Origin: Variovorax sp. V213
Lineage (GTDB): Bacteria; Pseudomonadota; Gammaproteobacteria; Burkholderiales; Burkholderiaceae_C
Reading direction: 5' to 3'
NCBI RefSeq assembly: GCF_041154455.1
Contig: NZ_AP028664.1
Span: 4,341,001 to 4,405,000, forward strand
Length of the DNA stretch: 64,000 bases
Part shown: positions 16,750 through 26,231 of the stretch, in pieces
How positions within the stretch are numbered: position 1 is the stretch's first letter
Layout of the letters: every line of letters starts with the position of its first letter
Position numbers and translations under genes: made by a program
The notes under the pieces: model-generated
What the model was told of the DNA's origin: nothing
Database searches by the model: none
Seen by the model: only the letters and a program-made list of their open reading frames with translations

Positions 16750-16865
16750 TGGCTCACCCCCAGGCTGCGCGCACTTCGTGTCGCTTCTCCCTCCCCCTCG
16801 CCGGGGGCAACACCAACGGTCCGGCAAAGTCGGTTCCGTGGTGTTTCTCGACCGGATCGTGCCAA
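16750..16865. repeat. probable interspersed GC-rich intergenic element
   Basis: The gap between pyrC and the NYN gene holds a non-coding stretch with CTCCCTCCCCCTCGCCGGGGG near 16786-16806 and two-part GGTGTT/AACACC complementarity (AACACCAAC at 16809-16817, GTGGTGTTTC at 16838-16847). Its composition resembles intergenic elements I associate with Variovorax-type genomes, but I cannot confirm other copies from this window. No promoter is evident. Confidence 0.35.
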
Positions 16866-16909
16866 CTTCAGGTGTCGCGCGTGACGCGACTGATCGCATG
16901 ATGGAAAAC

Positions 16910-17941
16910 TCACAGAAGTTTCCAGGCGATTGTTTCGCCGCCGCGCAGCGGCTTGAGCGTGGCGTCGCCGTAGGGCACCGTCTCGGGCACGGTCCAGCTT
17001 TCGCGCTTCAGCGTGATGGTGCCGCTGTTGCGCGGCAGGCCGTAGAAGTCGGCGCCGTGGAAGCTGGCAAAGCGTTCGAGCTTGTCGAGTGCGCCCACGC
17101 TGTCGAAGGCCTCGGCATAGAGCTCGATGGCGGTCAGCGCGGTGTAGCAGCCGGCGCAGCCGAGCGCATGCTCTTTCAGGTGGGCCGGGTGCGGTGCGCT
17201 GTCGGTGCCCAGGAAGAAGCGGTCGCTGCCGCTGGTGGCCGCCTCGACCAGCGCCACGCGGTGCGTCTCGCGCTTGAGCACGGGCAGGCAGTAGTAGTGC
17301 GGGCGGATGCCGCCGGTGAAGATGGCATTGCGGTTGTAGAGCAGGTGGTGCGCGGTGATGGTGGCGGCCGTGAAGCGGCTGGCGTCGCGCACGTAGTGAG
17401 CGCCCTCTTTCGTGGTGAGGTGCTCGAACACCACCTTGAGCTCGGGGAAGTCGCGGCGCAACGGAATCATCACGCGGTCGATGAAGACGGCTTCGCGGTC
17501 GAACAGGTCGACGGCCGGGTCGGTCACCTCGCCGTGCACCAGCAGCAGCAGGCCGTCCTTTTGCATCGCCTCGAGCGTCCTGTAGGTGTGGCGGATGTCG
17601 GTCACGCCGGCATCGCTGTTGGTGGTGGCGCCGGCCGGGTAGAGCTTGAGCGCGCGCACGCCGGCTGCGGCGGCCAGGGTGATTTCTTCGGGCGGCAGCT
17701 TGTCGGTCAGGTAGAGCGACATCACGGGCTCGAAGGCCGTGCCTTCCGGCACCGCGGCGCGGATGCGGTCGCGGTAGGCCATGGCCTGCGCCGCGGTGGT
17801 CACGGGGGGCCGCAGGTTGGGCATGACCAGCGCGCGGCCGAACTGGCGCGCGCTGTGCGGCACCACGGCTTCGAGGGCGGCGCCATCGCGCACATGCAGG
17901 TGCCAGTCGTCCGGGCGGGTGATGGTGAGGGTGTCTGTCAT
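16910..17941 (-). CDS. pyrC: dihydroorotase
   Basis: A 343-residue class II dihydroorotase, third step of pyrimidine biosynthesis (carbamoyl-aspartate to dihydroorotate). Metal-binding His14 and His16 are in DDWHLHVRDG. The lysine expected to be carboxylated is in VRALKLYPAGATTNS (about residue 98). Further His residues are in LLVHGEVTD and VFEHLT. Length matches E. coli PyrC (348). The ATG at 17941 is the natural start; the longer frame upstream is non-coding. Confidence 0.95.
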   Translation of the reverse strand: MTDTLTITRPDDWHLHVRDGAALEAVVPHSARQFGRALVMPNLRPPVTTAAQAMAYRDRIRAAVPEGTAFEPVMSLYLTDKLPPEEITLAAAAGVRALKLYPAGATTNSDAGVTDIRHTYRTLEAMQKDGLLLLVHGEVTDPAVDLFDREAVFIDRVMIPLRRDFPELKVVFEHLTTKEGAHYVRDASRFTAATITAHHLLYNRNAIFTGGIRPHYYCLPVLKRETHRVALVEAATSGSDRFFLGTDSAPHPAHLKEHALGCAGCYTALTAIELYAEAFDSVGALDKLERFASFHGADFYGLPRNSGTITLKRESWTVPETVPYGDATLKPLRGGETIAWKLL

Positions 17942-18042
17942 GGGAAGGCAATTGTCGCATCGGCCCCGCTCGGGCGCCCCTCCCGCCGGACCGATGCGGC
18001 GCGCGGCCCGCCGCCCCCAGGGAAAGGCCCTGGAATGCCGGC

Positions 18043-18058
18043 TGGCACATGTCGTGCT
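18043..18058 (+). promoter_or_regulatory. sigma-54 (RpoN) promoter for the peptide-type ABC operon
   Basis: TGGCACATGTCGTGCT (18043-18058) matches the sigma-54 consensus TGGCACGnnnnTTGCW at all but two defined positions, with the diagnostic GG (18044-18045) and GC (18056-18057) exactly ten bases apart. It lies in the intergenic region about 70 bases before the GTG start at 18126, in the correct direction. Sigma-54 control, normally with an NtrC-type activator, would fit a nitrogen-scavenging role for the operon. No activator site was identified. Confidence 0.65.
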
Positions 18059-18125
18059 TGACCGCTGCTTCGGCCTTTTGACCTTCGTCTTCGGGCCTTG
18101 GTCTGTCCTTTCCTTAGGAGTTGAT

Positions 18126-19790
18126 GTGAAGCGTGCCGCTACCCCCGCCCTGTCCCTGAAACCCCTGGCCGCCTGCGTGGCACTGGCCACCCTGGTTCTT
18201 GCCGCGCCCGCTGCGCTCGCACAGGAAAAAACCCTGCGCATCGCCATGACCGCGGCCGACATTCCGCGCACGCTGGGCCAGCCCGACCAGGGCTTTGAGG
18301 GCAACCGCTTCACCGGCATTCCGATCTACGACTCCCTCACGCAATGGGACCTGTCCAAGGCCGATGCGCCGAGCGTGCTGATTGCCGGCCTCGCCACCTC
18401 GTGGGCCGTCGACGCCAAGGACAAGACCAAGTGGGTCTTCAAGCTGCGCCCCGGCGTCAAGTTCCATGACGGCTCGGCCTTCAACGCCGACGCCGTAGTG
18501 TGGAACGTGCAGAAGGTGCTCGACAAGGACGCGCCCCAGTTCGACCCCAGCCAGGTGGGCGTGACCGCTTCGCGCATGCCCACGCTGCGCACGGCGCGCA
18601 AGATCGACGACATGACGGTCGAGCTCACCACCAGCGAGCCCGATGCCTTCCTGCCGATCAACCTCACAAACCTGTTCATGGCCTCGCCGGCGCAGTGGCA
18701 GAAGAAGTTCGACGCCGCAGCCGGCGCAACGCCCGCCGACAAGGCCAAGGCCGCATGGACCGCCTTCGCCGCCGAGCCCGCCGGCTCGGGTCCGTTCAAG
18801 GTCACGCGCTTCGTCGCCCGCGAGCGGCTGGAGCTGGCGGCCAACAAGACCTACTGGGACGCCAAACGCGTGCCCAGGATCGACAAGGTCGTGATGATCC
18901 CGATGCCCGAAGCCAATGCGCGCACCGCCGCGCTGCTCGGCGGCCAGGTCGACTGGATCGAGGCGCCCGCGCCCGACGCCATGGCGCAGATCACGCAGCG
19001 CGGCTTCAAGATCTATTCGAACGCGCAGCCGCACGTGTGGCCCTGGCAGCTCTCGTTCGCCGAAGGTTCGCCGTGGCTCGACAAGCGCGTGCGCCAGGCC
19101 GCCAACCTGTGCATCGACCGCGGCGGCATGAAGCAGCTGCTCGGCGGCATGATGGCCGAGCCCAAGGGCACGGTGCCGCCGGGCCACCCCTGGTTCGGCA
19201 AGCCAGGCTTCGACATCAGGTACGACGTGAAGGCCGCGCAGGCGCTCATGACACAGGCCGGCTACTCGGCCGCCAAGCCGATCAAGGTGAAGGTGCAGAT
19301 CTCCGCTTCCGGCTCGGGCCAGATGCAGCCGCTGCCGATGAACGAGTTCGCGCAGGAGTCGCTCAAGCAGTGCTTCTTCGACGTGCAGTTCGACGTGATC
19401 GAATGGAACACGCTCTTCACCAACTGGCGTAAGGGCGCGAAGGACCCGTCGGCCAACGGCGCCAACGCCACCAACGTGAGCTTCGCGGCGATGGACCCGT
19501 TCTTCGCGATGGTGCGCTTCGTGAGCACCAAGGCCTTTCCGCCGGTATCGAACAACTGGGGCTACTACGGCAACGCCGAGGTCGACAAGCTCGTGGCCGA
19601 CGCGCGCACCAGCTTCGACGACAAGGCGCGCGACGCGGCGCTCGCCAAGCTGCACACCTACATCGTGGACGATGCTCCCTTCGTCTGGATCGCGCACGAC
19701 GTGGGGCCGCGCGCGCTCTCGGCCAAGATCAAGAACGTGGTGCAGCCCAAGAGCTGGTTCATCGACATCGCCACCATGGCAATGGATTGA
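18126..19790 (+). CDS. ABC transporter substrate-binding protein, peptide/nickel (DppA) family
   Basis: A 554-residue periplasmic binding protein. The start is GTG at 18126: TAGGAG at 18115-18120 is a good ribosome-binding site, and the nearby ATG is out of frame. A signal peptide ends at ALAQE (about residue 35). The family core includes VFKLRPGVKFHDGSAFNADA (about 105-124), the SBP_bac_5 signature. It starts a tightly packed operon: binding protein, two permeases, two ATPases, then an amidase. The ligand is probably a peptide, amide or ureide-like compound; the sequence does not say which. Confidence 0.92.
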   Translation: MKRAATPALSLKPLAACVALATLVLAAPAALAQEKTLRIAMTAADIPRTLGQPDQGFEGNRFTGIPIYDSLTQWDLSKADAPSVLIAGLATSWAVDAKDKTKWVFKLRPGVKFHDGSAFNADAVVWNVQKVLDKDAPQFDPSQVGVTASRMPTLRTARKIDDMTVELTTSEPDAFLPINLTNLFMASPAQWQKKFDAAAGATPADKAKAAWTAFAAEPAGSGPFKVTRFVARERLELAANKTYWDAKRVPRIDKVVMIPMPEANARTAALLGGQVDWIEAPAPDAMAQITQRGFKIYSNAQPHVWPWQLSFAEGSPWLDKRVRQAANLCIDRGGMKQLLGGMMAEPKGTVPPGHPWFGKPGFDIRYDVKAAQALMTQAGYSAAKPIKVKVQISASGSGQMQPLPMNEFAQESLKQCFFDVQFDVIEWNTLFTNWRKGAKDPSANGANATNVSFAAMDPFFAMVRFVSTKAFPPVSNNWGYYGNAEVDKLVADARTSFDDKARDAALAKLHTYIVDDAPFVWIAHDVGPRALSAKIKNVVQPKSWFIDIATMAMD

Positions 19791-20743
19791 TGTTTGCCTA
19801 CCTGATCCGCCGCATCGTCTACGCCGTGCCGATCATGATCGGTGTGGCGCTCGTGTGCTTCCTGCTCGTGCACATCGCGCCGGGCGATCCGCTGGTGTCG
19901 ATCCTGCCACCCGATGCTTCGGCCGACCTGCAGGCGCAGCTGCGCGAACTCTACGGTTTCAACCGTTCGCTGCCCGAGCAGTTCGCGATGTGGGTCTGGC
20001 GCGCGCTGCACGGCGACCTGGGCGTGTCCATTGCCAGCAACCGCGCCGTGGCGTCGGAGGTGCTCACCGCCGTCGGCAACACGCTGCGGCTGGCGGTGGT
20101 GGCCACCTTCATCGGCTTCGTGCTGGGCTGCCTGTTCGGATTCGTCGCGGGCTACTTCCGCGGCTCGTGGGTCGACCGCTTCGCATCGATGCTGTCGGTG
20201 CTGGGCGTGAGCGTGCCGCACTATTGGCTCGGCATGGTGATGGTGATCGTGTTCTCGTCGCAGCTCATGTGGCTGCCGGCCACGGGCGCGGGCCCGAGCG
20301 GCTCCGACGACTGGGCCTGGGACTGGGCTCACTTGCAGTTCCTGGTGCTGCCGGCGCTCACGATGTCCGTCATTCCGATGGGCATCATCGCGCGCACGGT
20401 GCGCGCGCTGGTGGCCGACATCCTCGACCAGGAGTTCATCGTGGGCTTGCGCGCCAAGGGGCTCACGCACTTCGGCGTTTTCCGCCACATGGTGAAGAAC
20501 GCGGCGCCCACCGCGCTGGCCGTGATGGGCCTGCAGCTGGGCTACCTGCTGGGCGGTTCGATCCTGATAGAGACCGTGTTCTCGTGGCCCGGCACCGGCT
20601 TTCTGCTGAACTCGGCCATCTTCCAGCGCGACCTGCCGCTGCTGCAAGGAACCATCCTCGTGCTGGCGCTGTTCTTCGTCGTGCTCAACCTGCTGGTCGA
20701 CGTGCTGCAGACGCTGCTCGATCCGCGCATTGCGCGTGCCTGA
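19790..20743 (+). CDS. ABC transporter permease, DppB type
   Basis: A 317-residue inner-membrane permease with six predicted helices. It starts MFAYLIRRIVYAVPIMIGV and contains the transmission-interface loop EFIVGLRAKGL (about residue 219), typical of the DppB/OppB class. The ATG at 19790 overlaps the last base of the binding-protein stop (TGATG), a coupling arrangement; a TTG three bases earlier is possible. Confidence 0.92.
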   Translation: MFAYLIRRIVYAVPIMIGVALVCFLLVHIAPGDPLVSILPPDASADLQAQLRELYGFNRSLPEQFAMWVWRALHGDLGVSIASNRAVASEVLTAVGNTLRLAVVATFIGFVLGCLFGFVAGYFRGSWVDRFASMLSVLGVSVPHYWLGMVMVIVFSSQLMWLPATGAGPSGSDDWAWDWAHLQFLVLPALTMSVIPMGIIARTVRALVADILDQEFIVGLRAKGLTHFGVFRHMVKNAAPTALAVMGLQLGYLLGGSILIETVFSWPGTGFLLNSAIFQRDLPLLQGTILVLALFFVVLNLLVDVLQTLLDPRIARA

Positions 20744-20762
20744 AGAAGAAACCGGAAAAGCC

Positions 20763-21668
20763 ATGTCCACCGTGCTCGCTTCTTCTTCCCCTGTCGCGGC
20801 CACCGTCGAGCCGCTGCCGGCGCAACGCTCCCGCGGCTACTGGGCTTCGGTCTGGCTGCGCTTCCGGCGCGACCCCGTGGCCGTTGGCGCGGCCGTCGTC
20901 GTGCTGCTCTTGATCGCGCTTGCGCTGATCGGCCCCTGGATCGCACCGGCCGACGCCTATCAGTCGTCGATGCTCAAGCGGCTCAAGCCCATCGGTACCC
21001 CGGGGCTGCCTCTGGGCAGCGACGAGCTGGGGCGCGACATGCTCTCGCGGCTGATCGTCGGTGCGCGGCTGTCGCTCTTCATTGGCATCACGCCGGTGCT
21101 CTGCGCCTTCGTGCTCGGCACGGTCATCGGGCTGGTTGCCGGCTATGCGGGGGGCCTCACCAACACGCTGATCATGCGCACCATCGACGTGTTCTATGCC
21201 TTCCCCTCGGTGCTGCTGGCCATTGCGCTGTCGGGCACGCTGGGCGCGGGCGTGGTCAATTCACTGATCTCGCTCACCATCGTGTTCATTCCGCAGATTG
21301 CGCGCGTAGCCGAGAGCGTGACCACCCAGGTGCGCAACCGCGACTACGTGGAGGCGGCGCGCGCCTCGGGCGCGAGCCCGTTCACCATCGTGCGGGTGCA
21401 CGTGCTGGGCAATGTGCTCGGGCCGATCTTCGTCTACGCCACCAGCCTGATCGCGGTGTCGATGATCCTGGCTTCGGGCCTCTCGTTTCTCGGCTTGGGC
21501 GTGAAGCCGCCCGAACCCGAATGGGGCCTGATGCTCAACACGCTGCGCACGGCGATCTACGTGCAGCCCTGGGTAGCGGCACTGCCGGGGGTGATGATCT
21601 TCATCACGTCGATTTCCTTCAACATCCTGTCGGACGGATTGCGCTCGGCGATGGACAACAAGGGCTAG
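20763..21668 (+). CDS. ABC transporter permease, DppC type
   Basis: A 301-residue permease. A cytoplasmic N-terminal tail of about 35 residues leads into the first helix (VAVGAAVVVLLLIALALIGP) and then the DppC/OppC core with GTPGLPLGSDELGRDMLSRL and the ATPase-contact loop YVEAARASGASPF (about 198-210). It forms the permease heterodimer with the preceding DppB-type protein and lies 19 bases after it. Confidence 0.92.
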   Translation: MSTVLASSSPVAATVEPLPAQRSRGYWASVWLRFRRDPVAVGAAVVVLLLIALALIGPWIAPADAYQSSMLKRLKPIGTPGLPLGSDELGRDMLSRLIVGARLSLFIGITPVLCAFVLGTVIGLVAGYAGGLTNTLIMRTIDVFYAFPSVLLAIALSGTLGAGVVNSLISLTIVFIPQIARVAESVTTQVRNRDYVEAARASGASPFTIVRVHVLGNVLGPIFVYATSLIAVSMILASGLSFLGLGVKPPEPEWGLMLNTLRTAIYVQPWVAALPGVMIFITSISFNILSDGLRSAMDNKG

Positions 21669-21670
21669 GC

Positions 21671-22707
<1,037 letters not shown>

Positions 22708-22711
<4 letters not shown>

Positions 22712-23736
22712 GCACCCACGGCAACGTCATTCCCGACGGCGAACCCATGGTCCGCCTGCGCGACCTCAGCGTCACCTTCTCCGGCGGGCGCAAGCCCGTG
22801 CATGCCGTCAGCGGCGTCAGCCTGGAGGTGCAGCGCGGCGAAGTGGTGGCGCTGATCGGCGAATCGGGCTCGGGCAAGAGCGTGACCATGCGCACGCTGC
22901 TGCGCCTGCATCCGGAACGCCGCACGTGCATGGGCGGCCAGGTGCAGGTGGCGGGCCGCGACGTGCTCGCGATGCCCCAGCGCGAGCTGTTCGATTTCCG
23001 CGGCAAGGTGGCGTCGATGATCTTCCAGGAACCCTTGCTGGCGCTCGACCCGGTGTATTCGGTGGGCGCACAGATCGTGGAATCGATCCGCCGCCATGAA
23101 GCCGTGACCGAAGCCGAGGCGCGGCAGCGCGCACTCGCACTGTTCGAGCGGGTGCGCATTCCGAGCCCCGAACGCCGGCTTGCGGCCTATCCGCACGAGA
23201 TGTCGGGCGGCATGCGGCAACGCGCCATGATTGCGCTGGCGCTGGCCTGCAGGCCCCAGCTATTGCTGGCCGACGAGCCGACCACCGCGCTCGATGCCAC
23301 GGTGCAGATCCAGATCCTGCTGCTGCTGCGCGAGCTGCAGCGCGATCTCGGCCTCTCGGTGATCTTCGTCACGCACGACATCGGCGCGGCGGTCGAGGTG
23401 GCCGACCGCATCGCCGTGATGTATGCCGGGCGCATCGTCGAGGAAGGCTCCGCCCGCGAGCTGATCCGCTCGCCGCGCCACCCCTACACCATCGCATTGC
23501 TCAAGAGCCGCGCCCACGGTGCGCTGGCACGCGGCACCCGGCTCGAAACCATTGGCGGCGCGCCGCCCGATCTCTCGGCCCTTCCGCCGGGCTGCGCCTT
23601 TGCCGAGCGCTGCGCGCTCGCGAACGACATGTGCCGGGCCGCGCAGCCCGCGGCCGTGGAGCTCGCGCCGAACCACCGCGCGCGCTGCATCCGCACGGAC
23701 GCCGCCGCAGCCATCGCGCCGGTTCTGGTCGCCTGA
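22708..23736 (+). CDS. ABC transporter ATP-binding protein, DppD/OppD type
   Basis: A 342-residue ATPase, second of the pair. Walker A is GESGSGKSVT (about residue 52), the signature is MSGGMRQR, and Walker B is LLLADEPTTALD, with the C-terminal motif PPGCAFAERC. Its ATG overlaps the previous stop (ATGA, 22708-22711). With the preceding ATPase it forms the heterodimeric motor of the importer. Confidence 0.92.
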
Positions 23737-23764
23737 AATCCCTTCGTCCAATTCATTCTTCGCC

Positions 23765-24946
23765 ATGCCGTTACTCGACCCCGCGCATGCCTTCGTTCCC
23801 TACCCCGACGTGCCCGTGGCACGCGCAGGCACCGGTCCGCTGGCCGGCCTGAGTTTTGCCGCCAAGGACCTGTTCGACGTGGCGGGCTACCCGACGGGCG
23901 GCGGCAGCCCCATCGTGCTGGCCATGTCGGGCATCAAGACGCGCACCGCGCCCACGGTGCAGAAGCTGCTCGACGCCGGCGCCCGCTTTGTCGGCAAGAC
24001 CGTGACCGACGAGCTCGCGTTCTCGATGAACGGCAACAACGCGCATTTCGGCGCGCCCGTCAACGGCGCGGCCAAAAACCGCATCACGGGCGGCAGCTCG
24101 TCGGGCTCGGCGTCGGCCGTGTCTTCGGGCCTGTGCGACTTCGCGCTCGGCACCGACACCGGCGGCTCGGTGCGCGCGCCGGCCAACCACTGCGGGTTGT
24201 ACGGCCTGCGCCCCACGCACGGCCGGGTGAGCCTCGAGGGCGTTCTGGACCTTGCGCCCAGCCTCGACACCTGCGGCTGGTTCGCGCGCGACATCGGCAC
24301 CTTCGCGCGCGTGGGCGACGTGCTGCTGGGCGACGACACGGCCACGCTGCCGCAGCGCGTGCGGCTGCTGCGCCCCGAAGACGCCTGGTCGCTCGCCGTG
24401 CCGGCGGCGGCTACCGCGCTCGCGGATGCTGCCGCGCGCGTGCAGGCCGTGCTCGGCGAAGCGGAAGGCACCACCGTCGCGCTCGACTCCTTCGATGCGA
24501 TGTACTGGAACTTCCGCTACGTGCAGTCGCACGAGGCCTGGCTCACGGACGGCCCGCTGATCGAACGCTACGCACCGCCGCTGGGCCCGGGCGTGGCCGA
24601 GCGCTTTGCGTGGTCGCGCGACGTGACCGACGCGCAGATCGCCGCCGGCCGCGCCTTCCGCGCCGCCTTTCGCAGCCACCTGGCGGAACTGCTCGGCAGC
24701 GACGGCGTACTGCTGATGCCGACCATGCCCGACATCGCGCCGCTGCGCAGCGAGAGCGAGGCCGGGCTGGAGGACTACCGCAACCGCGCGATCCAGATGC
24801 TGTGCATCGCGGGCCTCAGCGGCTTTCCGCAGTTGTCGATGCCGCTCGCGCAGCGCGAGGGGGCACCGCTCGGCATTTCGCTGCTCGGGCCGGCCGGGTC
24901 GGATCGTTCGTTGATCCGGATGGCGGAGCACATTGCCGCAAGCTGA
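23765..24946 (+). CDS. amidase-signature hydrolase
   Basis: A 393-residue amidase. The Ser-Ser-Lys triad is visible: Lys34 in FAAKDLFDV, cis-Ser at about 112 in GGSSSGSASA, and nucleophile Ser135 in DTGGSVRAPA. It is short for the family (usually 450-500) and compact like AMI1-type amidases. It follows the ABC importer by 28 bases and is probably in the same sigma-54 operon, suggesting that the imported compound is an amide whose ammonia is released here. No signal peptide, so cytoplasmic. Exact substrate unknown. Confidence 0.9.
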   Translation: MPLLDPAHAFVPYPDVPVARAGTGPLAGLSFAAKDLFDVAGYPTGGGSPIVLAMSGIKTRTAPTVQKLLDAGARFVGKTVTDELAFSMNGNNAHFGAPVNGAAKNRITGGSSSGSASAVSSGLCDFALGTDTGGSVRAPANHCGLYGLRPTHGRVSLEGVLDLAPSLDTCGWFARDIGTFARVGDVLLGDDTATLPQRVRLLRPEDAWSLAVPAAATALADAAARVQAVLGEAEGTTVALDSFDAMYWNFRYVQSHEAWLTDGPLIERYAPPLGPGVAERFAWSRDVTDAQIAAGRAFRAAFRSHLAELLGSDGVLLMPTMPDIAPLRSESEAGLEDYRNRAIQMLCIAGLSGFPQLSMPLAQREGAPLGISLLGPAGSDRSLIRMAEHIAAS

Positions 24947-25009
24947 CGCGGCGCGCCCGGACTCGGCGACACTGCGCTCTTTCCATCAGGCGCCTGGCGC
25001 CAGCACATC

Positions 25010-25351
25010 ATGTCGGAAGCCTCGTTGCAGTTCGTCGATTTCATCGTGGACCGGCTCTCCGGAATCCCGCGCATCGCCAAGACCCGCTTCTTTGGCGGAA
25101 CGGGGCTGTCGGCCAATGCCACCCAGTTCGCGATGATCATGGGCAGCACGGTGTACTTCGTCGTGGACAAGGACACCCGGCCGAAATACGAGAAGCTGGG
25201 CAGCAAGTGCTTTGCCTACGACACGAAGGCCCGGCGGGTCCAGGTACGGAAGTACTTCGAGGTCCCCATCGAGATCATCGAAGACCACGAAGCGTTGACG
25301 GCCCTGGCAAGGGAGGCCGTTCAGGTGGCGCAAAGCCTCGCAAAGAAGTAG
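25010..25351 (+). CDS. TfoX N-terminal domain protein
   Basis: A 113-residue protein with the TfoX/Sxy N-domain pattern: an N-terminal helix, TRFFGGTGLSANATQFAMIM (the conserved FGG turn and strand), then VYFVVDKDTRPKYEKLGSKC and a C-terminal helix. Full-length TfoX/Sxy proteins regulate competence. Stand-alone N-domains such as this are common and uncharacterised. It lies 63 bases after the amidase. Its last 77 bases overlap the 3' end of the convergent gene at 25275-25892. Confidence 0.82.
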   Translation: MSEASLQFVDFIVDRLSGIPRIAKTRFFGGTGLSANATQFAMIMGSTVYFVVDKDTRPKYEKLGSKCFAYDTKARRVQVRKYFEVPIEIIEDHEALTALAREAVQVAQSLAKK

Positions 25352-25892
25352 CAGAACCGGCGGGCCCGGGCGCCTGGCCGTTCCAGTCGACGATCGCCGG
25401 CGCCGCCAACGCGCAGATGTCGCAATCGACCGCATCGCCGGCGCGCTCCACCACCACGAAGTCTCCCGCGTCCACGGCCAACAGCGCGTGGTGCCAGGTG
25501 CCGGGTGCGAGCGTCACGCCCTGCAACCCGTCGGTGATGAACGCGGCGAGCGCGCCGGCCGCCGGAGGCTCGCCGGCCGGTGCCACGACGATGACGAAGC
25601 GCCGCTCGCCCAGCGGCACGAAGGTCTGGCTGCCGAGCGCGTGGCGCTCCATCTCCGAGACCTCGTGCGGAAAACGCCGCGCCTGCGCGCGGAACAGCGC
25701 GAGCATCGGCCGGCCACCCGCGGCGCCAAGCTGCAGGTCGGCCACGAGGTCGAAGCGCCGTGCATTGCCGCCGTTGATCGGGCGGCCTGTGCCGGCGGGC
25801 GCCGCCAGCACCGTGCCGTAGGGCGCGAAAGCTTGCGCTGTCAGCGGTTGCACCGCGAGCGGCAGCAGGGCGTGGGGAGCACCATCGTTCAT
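25275..25892 (-). CDS. ureidoglycolate lyase-like protein
   Basis: A 205-residue protein. The cupin-like core has AFAPYGTVLAA near the start, RRFPHEVSEMERHALGSQTF (about 74-93), the metal/substrate strand, and LQGVTLAPGTWHHALLAV (about 124-141), all typical of AllA-type ureidoglycolate lyase. That enzyme cleaves ureidoglycolate to glyoxylate and urea at the end of allantoin breakdown. Known members are about 160-170 residues. The extra C-terminal tail of about 35 residues is low-complexity and lies opposite the TfoX-like gene, so the last part may be dispensable. The start is ATG at 25892 (MNDGAPHALL). Confidence 0.8.
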   Translation of the reverse strand: MNDGAPHALLPLAVQPLTAQAFAPYGTVLAAPAGTGRPINGGNARRFDLVADLQLGAAGGRPMLALFRAQARRFPHEVSEMERHALGSQTFVPLGERRFVIVVAPAGEPPAAGALAAFITDGLQGVTLAPGTWHHALLAVDAGDFVVVERAGDAVDCDICALAAPAIVDWNGQAPGPAGSATSLRGFAPPERPPLPGPSTLRGLR

Positions 25893-26006
25893 GCGGCGAG
25901 TACAGCAGAAAACATGCCGATGGTCATCTCGTCCCATCCGGCGCCAGGCCCGCAGGCGCTAAAGTCGCGGGCTTCTTGTTCTTCCGCGCAGCCATGCGCC
26001 TTCCCG

Positions 26007-26231
26007 ATGCGACGCTCTCTCACCCTCTGCCTGCTCGTTCCGGCCGCGCTCCTCGCGGCATGCGCATCGGGACCGGCGCCTCGCGTCACCCGGATGGGGG
26101 ACGGCGTGTACAAGTCGCCCAGCGCGCAGGATGCGGAGGCGTACTGCCGCAATTTCGGTGCACCCATGCGCTTCCTCGACCCGAAGACGGCCCGCGCGCC
26201 GCAGGGTGAAGTCACCTACCGCTGCGACTGA
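26007..26231 (+). CDS. small lipoprotein
   Basis: A 74-residue protein. A short positively charged start (MRRSLTLCLLV) and the lipobox LLAAC (Cys at about residue 18) give a classical lipoprotein signal. The mature part of about 56 residues contains two cysteines (EAYCRNFGAP and VTYRCD at the very end) that could pair. Family unknown. The 3' end overlaps the convergent LysR gene by 16 bases. Confidence 0.75.
   Translation: MRRSLTLCLLVPAALLAACASGPAPRVTRMGDGVYKSPSAQDAEAYCRNFGAPMRFLDPKTARAPQGEVTYRCD

Noticed and set aside
24947..25009. Possible separate promoter or attachment site after the amidase
   Set aside because: Only 63 bases with no recognisable repeat, hairpin or promoter element.
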